Of a DNA stretch of 64,000 nucleotides, positions 10,036 to 18,614 are shown in pieces. The stretch comes from Lactobacillus sp. GTDB taxonomy: Bacteria; Bacillota; Bacilli; Lactobacillales; Lactobacillaceae. The stretch spans positions 1,364,001 to 1,428,000 of the forward strand of contig JAKVNR010000001.1 of the NCBI GenBank assembly GCA_022483245.1, written 5' to 3'. The position numbers were made by a program, and so were the translations under genes. Each line of letters begins with the position of its first letter. Within the stretch, counting starts at the first letter, position 1. The notes under the pieces were generated by a model. That model worked only from the letters and a program-made list of their open reading frames with translations. It was not told where the DNA came from and made no database searches.

Positions 10036-10290
10036 TTGCAGTGCAATCTTGTGTATATTCATTCTGCCACAAACAACTGCCATGCTTATACGCCAGCTGA
10101 ACGTGGTAGTAATGAACGCTTTAATCGGAATTTACGTTATTTTTATCCTAAAGGGACTCGTTTTGAGCACATTAGTGCTCAAGATTTAACGACTACGTTA
10201 CTCCAAATTAACCAGCGACCGCTTAAAATACTCGACTGGCAAACACCGTATCAGGTTATGCTGACAAATTTGTCCAAAAATTCGGATTAA
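10036..10290 (+). pseudogene. IS30-family transposase, 3' fragment
   Basis: About 75 residues match the end of IS30 transposases: AYTPAERGSNERFNRNLRYF, YPKGTRF and a C-terminal segment with NQRPLKILDWQTPYQV. The N-terminal DNA-binding and first catalytic parts are absent. Homology appears from about 10072; upstream codons are not transposase-like. A scrap left by insertion or deletion next to the IS21 remnant. Confidence 0.8.
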
Positions 10291-10506
10291 ATTTGCAATC
10301 TACCACATATTATATTTTGATATACTAATTAACGGCAATTTATCCTGAAAGGGTTTGTTGTAATGGTATTTCAAAGTATCTCGTTTAATACACCGATAAG
10401 CACTTTACTTAATGATACATAAAAATCGTGATACAATCAGACGAAGTTTTAAGGGATATTATGGTCACTAAGTTACACGTGTAAATTTTTATGGAGGTGT
10501 TGTACT

Positions 10507-12633
10507 ATGGCGAATTTCTACGAAAATGATCCTTTTTTCAACAATGATATGGATGATGTTTTCAATCAATTATTTCGGCGCATGGATAATCAAAATTCGG
10601 AGCGTGCACGGTACTTAGTCACGGTACTTAGTTAATGGAAAATCGTTGACACCGGATGAGTTTGCTCAATACCGAGCAACTGGTAAGCTACCCCAAAATA
10701 ATAAAACAATAGAAGTATCTAAAGATGGTAAACAGGCTGTTAAAAAAGGGGGATTTTAGAAAAGTTAGGGACTAATTTGACGGAACAGGCTCGTGATGGA
10801 TTACTAGATCCAGTGATTGGACGTGAGAATGAGATTCAAGAAACTGCAGAAATTTTGAGTCGTAGGACGAAAAATAATCCAATCTTAGTTGGTGATGCCG
10901 GTGTAGGTAAAACTGCAGTCGTCGAAGGTCTGGCACAAGCAATTGTGGCTGGTAAAGTTCCAGAAACGATTCAAGATAAAGAAATCTATTCGATTGATTT
11001 ATCGTCTTTGGAAGCAGGAACTCAATATCGCGGTTCTTTTGAAGAGAATATTAAACAGCTGGTAAAGGAAGTTAAAGCAGCTGGTAATATTATTCTATTC
11101 TTCGATGAAATTCATCAGATTATCGGCACGGGTGCCACTGGTGGTGAAGACGGTGGCAAGGGATTGGCTGATATCATTAAACCTGCTTTGTCACGTGGCG
11201 AGCTGACTGTAATCGGGGCTACGACACAAGATGAATATCGCAATACTATTTTGAAAAATGCGGCTTTGGCACGGCGATTCAATGATGTTGTGATTAATGA
11301 ACCGACTGCAGCTGACACTTTACGTATATTACAAGGTGTTAAAAAGCTGTACGAAAAACATCATCATGTTGTATTACCAGATGATGTTTTGAAGGCGGCT
11401 GTGGATTATTCAATCCAATATATACCACAACGCACTTTGCCAGATAAAGCTATCGATTTGATCGACATGACTGCGGCTCATTTAGCGGCTAAAAATTCTC
11501 AAACTGATGTTGAGACATTGGATCAACGCGTTAAAAAATTAGAGGCAGCTAAGGAGGCCGCCGTTAAATCGGAGGACTTTAAAAAAGCCGCTGATATCAA
11601 GAAGTCGATCGAGGAAACCAAGCAAAAAATTAAAGAAACGGATCAAAAAGAAAAAATCACTGCCACGATTGATGATGTGGCACAATCGGTTGAACGTTTA
11701 ACTGGTATACCAGTTTCTGATATGGGCGCTAATGATATTGAGCATTTGAAAAATCTTGATAAGCGTCTGAAAAGTAAGGTAATTGGTCAAGATGAAGCGG
11801 TTGAAATGGTAGAAAAAGCAATTCGGCGTAACCGTGCGGGCTTTTCAGAGGGTGATCAGCCGATTGGAAGTTTTCTGTTTGTGGGCCCAACTGGCGTAGG
11901 AAAGACTGAATTAGCTAAGCAATTAGCCTTAGATATGTTTGGAAATGAAAATGCGATTATTCGGCTAGATATGAGTGAATATGCTGATCGTACAGCTGTG
12001 TCGAAATTAATTGGTACCTCGGCTGGATACGTAGGCTATGAAGATAATGCTAATACTCTAACTGAACGGGTTCGGCGTAATCCATATTCCATTGTATTAT
12101 TAGATGAAATTGAAAAGGCTGATCCACAAGTATTAACGTTACTATTACAAGTGATGGATGATGGGCGCTTAACGGATGGACAAGGCAATGTCATTAATTT
12201 CAAAAATACGATTATTATTGCTACTTCTAATGCTGGCTTTGGTAATGAAGCATTAAGTGGTGACAAGCAACGAGATCAGTCATTAATGGATAAGTTAGCA
12301 CCATTTTTCCGCCCAGAATTTCTGAACCGTTTTAATGGAATCGTGGAATTTTCACATCTGACTAAGCAAGACTTAAGTCAAATTGTCGATTTGATGTTGG
12401 CGGATTTACAAAAAACGTTAGCCAAAAAATCCATCAAACTTGAGGTAACTAAAGCGGCCAAAGATTGGCTGATGGAACAAGGCTATGATGAAGCAATGGG
12501 TGCGCGGCCATTACGGCGAGTAATTGAACAACAAATTCGTGATAAGGTAACGGATTTCTACCTTGACCACTTAGATGTCAAAAACTTGAAGGCTGATTTA
12601 GCGGATGGTGAGATTGTGATATCGGCAGCTTAG
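10507..12633 (+). pseudogene. clpL: ClpL-type Clp ATPase, broken by a 13-bp duplication and a 1-base loss
   Basis: ATG 10507 (after GGAGGT) opens MANFYENDPFF, the ClpL N-terminus. A perfect 13-bp tandem duplication (10607-10619 and 10620-10632) shifts the frame and meets TAA at 10633. The native frame resumes with RYLVNGKSLTPDEF. A one-base deletion near 10753 shifts back, and an intact 618-residue body follows from about 10756: Walker A GDAGVGKT and GPTGVGKT, Walker B FFDEIH and LLDEIE, a short coiled-coil middle and sensor arginines. ClpL is a stress ATPase often carried on plasmids. The body could only be made from an internal TTG at 10777. Confidence 0.85.
10607..10632. repeat. 13-bp tandem duplication inside clpL
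   Basis: CACGGTACTTAGT occurs twice head to tail. Removing one copy restores the expected ClpL reading (ARYLVNG). It is the first of two lesions in the gene. Confidence 0.95.
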
Positions 12634-12684
12634 CTTAAATCAGTGTTCATAAATAACTTTATGTAAGAGGAGATTTATTGGGCA

Positions 12685-12712
12685 GGAGATCGCTTGATAG
12701 ATCTCCTTTTTT
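12685..12712 (+). terminator. Terminator after clpL
   Basis: GGAGATC/GATCTCC stem with an 8-base loop and six T. Confidence 0.88.
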
Positions 12713-12814
12713 CGTTGATTTTCACCATTTGATATTAATCTATTGAGTAAATATGGATATCGTCAAGAATCTTGTGTAAATTAAATACCTACGTACATAT
12801 AATATGTAGTTAAT

Positions 12815-13142
12815 TTAAGTAAAGGATGATTCCAGGGTGTCCTGAAGTCCGTTGAATCCGCGATGGATTCGCTTCATGGACTTCTCGTTGTAGACATTAA
12901 ACTGAGAAACCAGGAATCGATTCAGTGAATCTTCCGTTGGAAATTGTTCTTTGTGGTTGGGGTTGCGTTTGAGATGCTTGTTAAAGTTCGCAATCAAGTT
13001 GGTTGAATACAATGAACCGCTTCTTTTTGGACGGTGTCCCGCTTTAAAGGCAGGTAATTGGCATCTAAGAAGATGGCCGCATATTGCGAAGGCAGTCGCC
13101 GTTGCTGGAAAGCTTGAACTTGTTCATCAACGACTTTGGTCA
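12815..13142 (-). pseudogene. IS256-family (mutator) transposase remnant with internal deletion
   Basis: Two pieces on the minus strand. One, 13142 to about 13013, reads TKVVDEQVQAFQQRRLP...IFLDANYLPLKRDTVQKEAV, the centre of an IS256 transposase. The second, 13012-12815 in another frame, reads YSTNLIANFNKHLKR...EQFPTEDSLNRFL, its C-terminus. The catalytic stretch between them is deleted at the junction near 13013. It lies directly after the DinJ/RelB-like antitoxin stop, where a toxin gene would be expected. Confidence 0.82.
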
Positions 13143-13144
13143 TG

Positions 13145-13423
13145 TTAATTTGCATCTAACTTATCGATCCAATCTTCAAAGTCAGTCAACGAACCAATAT
13201 TTTTGACCTGCCCTGTTTCTGCTTCTTTTTTAGCTGCTGAGGCTTCCGGAGAATCTAAAAAGCTGACCAATCGAACTTCATTATTGGCCGCTTTAACTAA
13301 CGATAAGCGTATATACTCAGAAACGGTTAGCCCTTGTTTTGCTAGATTAGCTTTAGCCCGTTCACTAATGTCAGATGTTACACGAGTTGAAATTGTCTTG
13401 TTTTTAATAATAGTATTACTCAT
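13145..13423 (-). CDS. DinJ/RelB-family antitoxin, orphan
   Basis: 92 residues with a ribbon-helix-helix N-terminus typical of RelB/DinJ (KTISTRVTSDISERAKANL, then GLTVSEYIRLSL). The C-terminus is acidic (SLTDFEDWIDKLDAN), which in relatives wraps the toxin. AAAGGAGG precedes the ATG. No RelE/YafQ/YoeB toxin follows; IS256 scraps begin within 3 bases of the stop. It probably retains DNA binding, but a complete toxin-antitoxin pair is not present here. Confidence 0.8.
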   Translation of the reverse strand: MSNTIIKNKTISTRVTSDISERAKANLAKQGLTVSEYIRLSLVKAANNEVRLVSFLDSPEASAAKKEAETGQVKNIGSLTDFEDWIDKLDAN

Positions 13424-13526
13424 TCTAATTCGCCTCCTTTAAGTTTACCATCGTACTACACTATAATATTCGGTTTTTAGGTTTTCTGCAACTAAATTAA
13501 TTTTAAAGTAAAGGAACTAACAGCTT

Positions 13527-14117
13527 ATGCAACAAATTGTCCTACCCATCAAAGATTCGAATATTCTCAAAGAGGTACAAGATACCTTACTCAACAACTT
13601 CAAAGCTGGCAGGCGTAACTATACAATTTTTCAGGTTGGGAAAGCTACGCTACTAAGAGTCAGTGACGTTATGTGCCTAAAACAAGCAGATATCTTTAAT
13701 CCGGAAGGCTCCATTAAACAAAATGCATTCATTCACGACCGAAAAACAGGCAAGCCTAATACCTTGTACCTTAAACCAGTTCAAACAGAGCTTTTATTGT
13801 ATCGTCAATGGCTGCTTGACCATAAACTAGAATCTGAATGGCTCTTTCCGTCCATTCAACACCCAGAACGGCATATTACGGAAAAACAGTTCTATAAAAT
13901 CATGAGCAAAGTCGGTGATCTTTTAAGTATTAATAATTACCTTGGTACCCACACTATGCGCAAAACCGGTGCTTATCGCGTTTACACGCAATCAAATTAT
14001 AATATTGGCTTAGTCATGAATTTACTCAATCATTCCAGTGAGGCAATGACTTTAGCTTATTTAGGCTTAGACCAGGCTAGTACCGAAACGATGCTGGATC
14101 AAATTGATTTTGGTTAG
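13527..14117 (+). CDS. Tyrosine recombinase, short plasmid type
   Basis: 196 residues, little more than a catalytic domain. The catalytic set is visible: Arg44 in LLRVSDVM, Lys73 or Lys76 in RKTGK, His142/Arg145 in HTMRK, His169 in LLNHSS and the nucleophile Tyr178 in AYLGLD. It probably acts in plasmid multimer resolution or integration. There is no core-binding N-terminal domain as in full phage integrases. ATG 13527 is preceded by AAAGGAA. An excisionase-like gene starts 12 bases downstream. Confidence 0.82.
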   Translation: MQQIVLPIKDSNILKEVQDTLLNNFKAGRRNYTIFQVGKATLLRVSDVMCLKQADIFNPEGSIKQNAFIHDRKTGKPNTLYLKPVQTELLLYRQWLLDHKLESEWLFPSIQHPERHITEKQFYKIMSKVGDLLSINNYLGTHTMRKTGAYRVYTQSNYNIGLVMNLLNHSSEAMTLAYLGLDQASTETMLDQIDFG

Positions 14118-14129
14118 GGTGGTGTTTTT

Positions 14130-14495
14130 ATGGATTTATATTTTGAAACCAACAAGTACGAGCTGTTTGATGATTGGCACCAAAACAAGATTAAACAAGC
14201 ATTTACACAAAAGTTGCAACAACAAGCTCAAATTGAAAAAACACACCTGCCAAAATTATTGTCGCGTGAAGATTTAAAAATTCGTTGGCAGATGAACTCT
14301 CGTTAAAGTGTTCATCAAGTTGCTAGTAAGCCTGATTTTCCACAACCCGTTTTTGCTTTTAATCATGGCAAGACCCCACTTTACTTAGCAACTGAAATTC
14401 AAATTTTTGAAATTAATCACCCCTGGGTGATAACTACCAGTGCTCGTCTTGCTTATAGTCATTGGATCCTTCGCAATGTGATTGATCAAATTTGA
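14130..14495 (+). pseudogene. Excisionase/AlpA-like helix-turn-helix gene with an internal stop
   Basis: From ATG 14130 the frame reads 58 codons to TAA at 14304 and continues in the same frame to TGA 14493. The joined product resembles small excisionase/MerR-like HTH proteins: LLSREDLKIRWQM, then VHQVASKPDFPQPV, then KTPLYLATEIQIFE. The stop falls inside the helix-turn-helix, where a glutamine codon (CAA) would fit. The gene directly follows the recombinase and was likely its accessory or regulator. Family assignment is by pattern only. Confidence 0.6.
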
Positions 14496-14573
14496 GATTT
14501 AGCTCTAGGTCTTTGATCGTTGGCGCTAGCCTTCTAATACAAATAATCCCCATCAAAATGAGGATTAAATCTA

Positions 14574-14607
14574 CCCTTGACAAGTGTCAAGGGCGTAAGT
14601 GCGCATT
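14574..14607. other. oriT-like site: inverted repeat plus nick-type motif
   Basis: CCCTTGACA and TGTCAAGGG are 9-bp arms separated by AG (14574-14593), followed immediately by GCGTAAGTGCGCATT. An inverted repeat just before TAAGTGCGC is the arrangement of MOBQ-type (RSF1010/pIP501-like) transfer origins. Mobilisation-type genes follow within 200 bases. This is pattern recognition; nicking is unproven and no relaxase is in the window. Confidence 0.6.
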
Positions 14608-14756
14608 GACCTCGTTTTAATCGGTCAACTGATTCCCATGAATTTAATTTCAGTGTATGCCTTCCGCTTCGCTATTTCAAATTTTATACTTTGACTTAAC
14701 GTTTCCCTTATGATATAGTGCCGGTTATTATTTCTAATATGATTGGAGGGATCGCT

Positions 14757-14968
14757 ATGTCTCAAAGTAACTTAGAGAAACAAGAAGCTAAATTAAAAGC
14801 CCTTAATCAAAAAATTAAGGACGAAAAAAATAAGATTGAACAAAACGGATAGGTAAACAAATCATCAGTCAAGCCAATTTATATTATGCTAATTTGTCTA
14901 ACGATCAGATTAAGCTTTTAGCCAAGCAATTTTCTGAATTTTTAAAGGTAAAGCCCGTAGATCATTAG
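14757..14968 (+). pseudogene. Small mobilisation accessory (TraD/MobC-like) gene, frameshifted
   Basis: ATG 14757 follows GGAGGG. The frame gives a coiled coil (LEKQEAKLKALNQKIKDEK) and stops at 14850. One base was lost from an A run near 14842: in the next frame KRIGKQIISQANLYYANLS...AKQFSEFLKV continues to 14968. The joined 70-residue product parallels the following gene in layout, suggesting an old duplication. Confidence 0.6.
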
Positions 14969-14990
14969 CCATACGAGATGGGGAAATTCC

Positions 14991-15353
14991 ATGTCTAATC
15001 AATATGAAAAACTAGTCGAGCAGCAAGCGCGTTTAAAACAAAAAATTGAGCGGGAAGATTTTAAATTACGGCAATCTAAATACTATGAAAATCGGCAAGC
15101 CCGCAAAGCACGTTCTCGCCGATTAATTAAAAAAGGGGCTTTATTAGAAAAGTACTTTCAAGCTAATAACCTCTCGGTCGAACAAACCGAAGAACTTTTA
15201 AAAACATTTGCTGACTATGTTAACGCCCATAAACCGGATAAATTAAAAAACGATCAACCTGATATGAACCCCGAAATTCGGACAAGAATTTCGAGGTTTT
15301 TATTATGTCAAAATTATGATTGCAATTGGGGGGGTGAAAGTGCTTTCATATGA
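14991..15353 (+). CDS. Small mobilisation accessory (TraD/MobC-like) coiled-coil protein
   Basis: 120 codons. A lysine/arginine-rich coiled coil (residues about 5-50) is followed by RRLIKKGALLEKYFQANNLSVEQTEELL, the layout of small conjugal-transfer proteins encoded beside relaxases. The last 30 codons run across a terminator hairpin (15270-15301) and look artefactual, so the original 3' end was probably replaced by a recombination junction. No relaxase follows. Confidence 0.55.
   Translation: MSNQYEKLVEQQARLKQKIEREDFKLRQSKYYENRQARKARSRRLIKKGALLEKYFQANNLSVEQTEELLKTFADYVNAHKPDKLKNDQPDMNPEIRTRISRFLLCQNYDCNWGGESAFI
15270..15302 (+). terminator. Terminator overlapping the end of the mobilisation-type gene
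   Basis: CGAAATTC/GAATTTCG stem with extra C-G pairs at the base and a T run. It lies inside the annotated reading frame, supporting a truncated or fused gene end. Confidence 0.65.
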
Positions 15354-15386
15354 ATATAGGAATTATATATTTGAAAAGGAGAAATT

Positions 15387-18125
15387 ATGTTTAGAGGAGA
15401 CAAAAAACAAATCTTTTCTATTAGAAAGCTTACGATTGGTGCAGCTTCGGTGATGATTGGAGCTACTTTATTAGGATTTGGTAGTCAAAGTAATATTGTT
15501 AGGGCTGATGCTCCGCAAACTCAACAGGGCCAAACGGAAAAGCCTAATATTACTAGAGTGACATTTACCAGTAATAAAAATATTCAGGTATTTAGTGATA
15601 TTGCAGCTAAAATTGAGATTACGGATCTAGCAGGAAACAGTTTAGGCGTTATTAAGAACAATAAAAATTTTGATTCTGTAGATTTGTCAAGAGTGCTAAA
15701 GAATAATGAACAGCTAATTTTAACTCCATATAATGTCTATGGTGTAAAAGGAAATGCAGTTAGTTGCTATTATACGAATAATGGTGACTTGCAGTCAGTT
15801 TATGATGAATACGAGAATCGAAATGTAACTAGTACCGCTCAATATAAAAATTCTTCTCAAGAGAAAAAGACAGCATTTGACAAAGCATTAAATAAAGCAA
15901 AAGAAATTTTAATATTATATAACACGGATCAATCGGGAGTGAATCAAGCTGCAGCAAATTTAAAAGCTGCATTTAATGCATTAGACGGCAAAAGTGATCC
16001 TGTAACTCCGGGGCAATCGATGGCGGATACTACTAGAATTTCTGCTCCCAAAGTAGTATATCCTGTGAATATTGATCAATCTCAGATTGATCAAGGCTAT
16101 TTTGGCCCAGACTCCTTTAAAGATATTATTTTAATCCAGCGTGCTTTTAAACAAGCAAACAAAGATTTAGCAGATAAAGTCACATTTGAAATTAATGATG
16201 ATAAGCTATCAGCAGTATTTTCTGATGGTTCGAGGAAAAATTTAGATTTGAAACCTTTCTTCGTTGAAAGTGAAGCTCATAAAAATCCGGTTAAGGAGCC
16301 AGATTTCCCGCTAAAAGTGGCGGATACGTCTAGGCTATCCGATGAAGAAAATGCGAAACTTCTTGATCTGATTAAAACTACTAATCCTAGAGTTGTAAGT
16401 GTAAGTAAAAAATATGATACTTTTCTTTTAACTTATAGTGATGGTAGTACTAATAGTTTTTATTTAAATAATTCAGATTGGATCAGTACTTACGATCATA
16501 ATGGTTCAGAATCAAGCACAGGTTTAACTACAGTATTTCCACCTAAAAGCAAAATTACTGCTCAAGACTCTAAGCATTTATCTGAAAAAGAAAAGGCTCA
16601 GATAATTGAAAATTTAAGAGAAAGCAATCCCAATGTTATTAGCTACAAAGTTAACGATTTAGGCTATGTAAGATTGAATTTTGACTATCCAAACGGAAGT
16701 TTTGGTTTACTTTCTCCTGCAGATGTATTAAATAATCCATCAGTTGACAAGCCAGCTCAACCATCTGGATCTAAACTTGCAGATACAACAAAAGTTAATA
16801 TTCCAAAATTATCATTTACCATCAATAGCAGCGTGGATAGTTTTAAATACTCTGAATATGATAACGACATAAACGCTATTAAAGTAAAAATTCAACGTGC
16901 TATTAGAAGAGCTAATCCAGATTTAATCGGAAAAGCTAAATTTGAAATTCAAAATGGCAATTTGAATATTGTATTTTCAGATAATTCAGTTAAGACAATT
17001 GATATGTCTCAATTTGTAAAACCAAGTGAAGCATTTGAGAATCCAATTAAAACTCCAGATTTCCCAGTAAAGAGCAGTAATATATATCACCCAAATAAAA
17101 ACGAATATAAACAATTTGTTTCACTAGTCAAAAAGTATAATCCTAAAGTTGTCTCAATCTCAGATGATCCAGTTTCTCCTGATGGCGGATACACAGGTTT
17201 TATTCTTACATATAGTGACGGAAGCAAAAATCAAATTAATATGTCAGATATACCTAATTGGTTTAGCTCTTATAGTCATAAAGGAACGCAGCCTAATTCA
17301 GGCTTGACGGATGTTTATGTTCCAAAGACAAAAATAACTGCAAAGGATCCGAATCACCTGTCTCAAGCAGAAAAAGATCAAATTATTGCAAATCTTAAAG
17401 TAACAAATCCTGATGTGTCAACTTATCAAGTAAATGATCAAGGATATGTCAAGCTAGGATTTGACTATCCTCAAGGCAGTTATGGTTTGATGGCTCCGTC
17501 AGATGTACTTACCAACGCAGCTAAAACCCCGACTACTCCAGATCAACCGTCTCAGCCAGACCAGCCGTCTAACCCTGGAACGGATACTCCAAGTACCCCA
17601 ACAATTCCAACCAATCCTTCCACTTCAGGTAAAACTGATAAACCATCCTCTGATGATTCAAAAGAAGAGGCACTCTCAACAGTTATGTATGCTCCAGTCA
17701 TTAATGGCAATAAGAATTGGAAGATTGCATTACGTGATAGTAATGGTAAGTTAACAGGCAAATATATTTCAACAGGCTCTAGTTGGAAAGTATTCGCTCA
17801 AAGACGGATTAATGGCGTGTTGTACTACCGTTTGGGCAGTCAAGAGCAGTGGGTGCCTGCTGAGTATTTGAATGATAAAACTGATATCCAAGATAATGGA
17901 TCATCTGATGAAGTAAAGATGTCTACTACTGGCTATGTAGCGCGTTTAGTAAAACACCCTACTTGGAAAATTGCTCTGTACAATAGCAAAGGAAAAGTTA
18001 CGAGCTATTTAGTACCTAATTCAAATTGGAAAGTTTTAGCTCGCAAAAAAATCAATGGTCGTTTGATGTATCGCTTAGGAACAGATAATCAGTGGATTCC
18101 AGCTGAATATATTAATGTTAAATAG
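15387..18125 (+). CDS. YSIRK-type secreted surface protein with FIVAR and two SLAP domains
   Basis: 912 residues. The signal peptide has the YSIRK-like FSIRKLTIGAASVMIG motif and a likely cleavage near residue 40. A FIVAR-like helical module (about 145-205) follows. Then come two copies of a module of about 240 residues (about 210-455 and 465-705), each starting ADTT and holding YSDGS and FDYP motifs. A proline/threonine linker and two C-terminal SLAP domains (about 765-840 and 850-912; NWKIAL, NGVLYYRLG, QWVPAEYL) complete it. There is no LPXTG; SLAP domains attach noncovalently to the cell wall. AAAGGAG precedes the ATG. It sits just beyond the plasmid remnant. Confidence 0.88.
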   Translation: MFRGDKKQIFSIRKLTIGAASVMIGATLLGFGSQSNIVRADAPQTQQGQTEKPNITRVTFTSNKNIQVFSDIAAKIEITDLAGNSLGVIKNNKNFDSVDLSRVLKNNEQLILTPYNVYGVKGNAVSCYYTNNGDLQSVYDEYENRNVTSTAQYKNSSQEKKTAFDKALNKAKEILILYNTDQSGVNQAAANLKAAFNALDGKSDPVTPGQSMADTTRISAPKVVYPVNIDQSQIDQGYFGPDSFKDIILIQRAFKQANKDLADKVTFEINDDKLSAVFSDGSRKNLDLKPFFVESEAHKNPVKEPDFPLKVADTSRLSDEENAKLLDLIKTTNPRVVSVSKKYDTFLLTYSDGSTNSFYLNNSDWISTYDHNGSESSTGLTTVFPPKSKITAQDSKHLSEKEKAQIIENLRESNPNVISYKVNDLGYVRLNFDYPNGSFGLLSPADVLNNPSVDKPAQPSGSKLADTTKVNIPKLSFTINSSVDSFKYSEYDNDINAIKVKIQRAIRRANPDLIGKAKFEIQNGNLNIVFSDNSVKTIDMSQFVKPSEAFENPIKTPDFPVKSSNIYHPNKNEYKQFVSLVKKYNPKVVSISDDPVSPDGGYTGFILTYSDGSKNQINMSDIPNWFSSYSHKGTQPNSGLTDVYVPKTKITAKDPNHLSQAEKDQIIANLKVTNPDVSTYQVNDQGYVKLGFDYPQGSYGLMAPSDVLTNAAKTPTTPDQPSQPDQPSNPGTDTPSTPTIPTNPSTSGKTDKPSSDDSKEEALSTVMYAPVINGNKNWKIALRDSNGKLTGKYISTGSSWKVFAQRRINGVLYYRLGSQEQWVPAEYLNDKTDIQDNGSSDEVKMSTTGYVARLVKHPTWKIALYNSKGKVTSYLVPNSNWKVLARKKINGRLMYRLGTDNQWIPAEYINVK

Positions 18126-18148
18126 GCTATAAGGTTATAATATTTGCA

Positions 18149-18176
18149 AGGACTCTCCTTAATGGAGAGTTTTTTA
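18149..18176 (+). terminator. Terminator after the SLAP protein gene
   Basis: ACTCTCC/GGAGAGT stem with a short loop and six T. Confidence 0.85.
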
Positions 18177-18253
18177 TTGATAACAGAATTTTTTAAATTA
18201 TTCTCTGATATACTGAAACATGCGACTGACTTGCCTCCCAAGAAAGGAGGTGA

Positions 18254-18281
18254 TTCTTCATGGAAAGCATTTTCCAGTATG
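18254..18281 (+). repeat. Fst-locus direct repeat, copy 1 (toxin mRNA start region)
   Basis: Contains TTCTTCATGGA (18254-18264) and TTTCCAGTATG (18271-18281), both repeated exactly at 18429-18454. It overlaps the toxin start codon, where antisense pairing would block translation. Confidence 0.85.
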
Positions 18282-18358
18282 TCGTGGCCCCAATCTTAGT
18301 TGGGATTATTTTACAATTGTTTGCTGATTGGCTGGATAGGCAACGCCACGATAAATAG
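18260..18358 (+). CDS. Fst/Ldr-family type I toxin (32 residues)
   Basis: A 32-codon ORF encodes a short N-terminus, one membrane helix (VVAPILVGIILQLFADWL) and a charged tail (DRQRHDK). It matches Fst-type toxins, which insert into the membrane when their antisense RNA is lost. GGAGG lies 9 bases before the ATG and can pair with CCTCC at 18235-18239, a sequestering stem typical of fst mRNAs. The gene is embedded in a complete-looking locus with direct repeats and a shared terminator. Confidence 0.82.
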   Translation: MESIFQYVVAPILVGIILQLFADWLDRQRHDK

Positions 18359-18396
18359 TCAGTTGTAAAATCCAGCTACTGCTCTTTATAGAGCAG

Positions 18397-18430
18397 AAAA
18401 GCACTATCTCTTGCCAGATAGTGCTTTTTT
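18397..18430. terminator. Shared bidirectional terminator of the Fst-type locus
   Basis: AAAAGCACTATCT/AGATAGTGCTTTT, a perfect 13-bp stem with A and T runs on the two sides, so it can end transcripts from both directions. Confidence 0.88.
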
Positions 18431-18454
18431 CTTCATGGATATATTTCCAGTATG
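18429..18454 (+). repeat. Fst-locus direct repeat, copy 2 (antitoxin RNA 5' part)
   Basis: Repeats both 11-bp blocks of copy 1 with a two-base shorter spacer. Transcribed from the minus strand it would be complementary to the toxin mRNA start region. Confidence 0.85.
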
Positions 18455-18614
18455 CTGTATCTTCATTTTATCATAAAAACATTTATTGATGCCAAGATAT
18501 GGCTAATATATCCCTAACTTATGATGAATACTCTATCTTTTTTGAAATTTTTCATGTATGATTATGGGTGTTGTGTATTTTTAGACAGATAAAGTGGAGG
18601 ATAGATTTTATAAA

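Larger units (their letters stand above)
13145..15353. mobile_element. Plasmid-derived integrated remnant
   Basis: Within about 2.2 kb lie an antitoxin, a short tyrosine recombinase, an excisionase-like gene, an oriT-like inverted repeat and nick motif, and two mobilisation-type small coiled-coil genes. This set is typical of lactobacillus plasmids. No replication protein or relaxase is left, and several genes are broken, so it looks like a fossil. Boundaries are approximate. Confidence 0.65.
18397..18462 (-). ncRNA. Putative antisense antitoxin RNA (RNA II) of the Fst-type locus
   Basis: In Fst loci the antitoxin RNA is transcribed convergently from beyond the shared terminator and pairs through repeated segments. 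Here the minus strand from about 18462 runs through the second repeat copy (18429-18454) into the shared terminator. An AT-rich stretch on the minus strand (about 18465-18495) could hold its promoter, but no strong -35 is seen. Ends are approximate. Confidence 0.6.

Noticed and set aside
12951..13148. A plus-strand ORF over the IS256 remnant
   Set aside because: It mirrors the transposase remnant on the minus strand and has no ribosome site.
14991..15353. C-terminal 30 codons of the mobilisation-type protein as a real domain
   Set aside because: They lie across a terminator hairpin and look like read-through into a junction.
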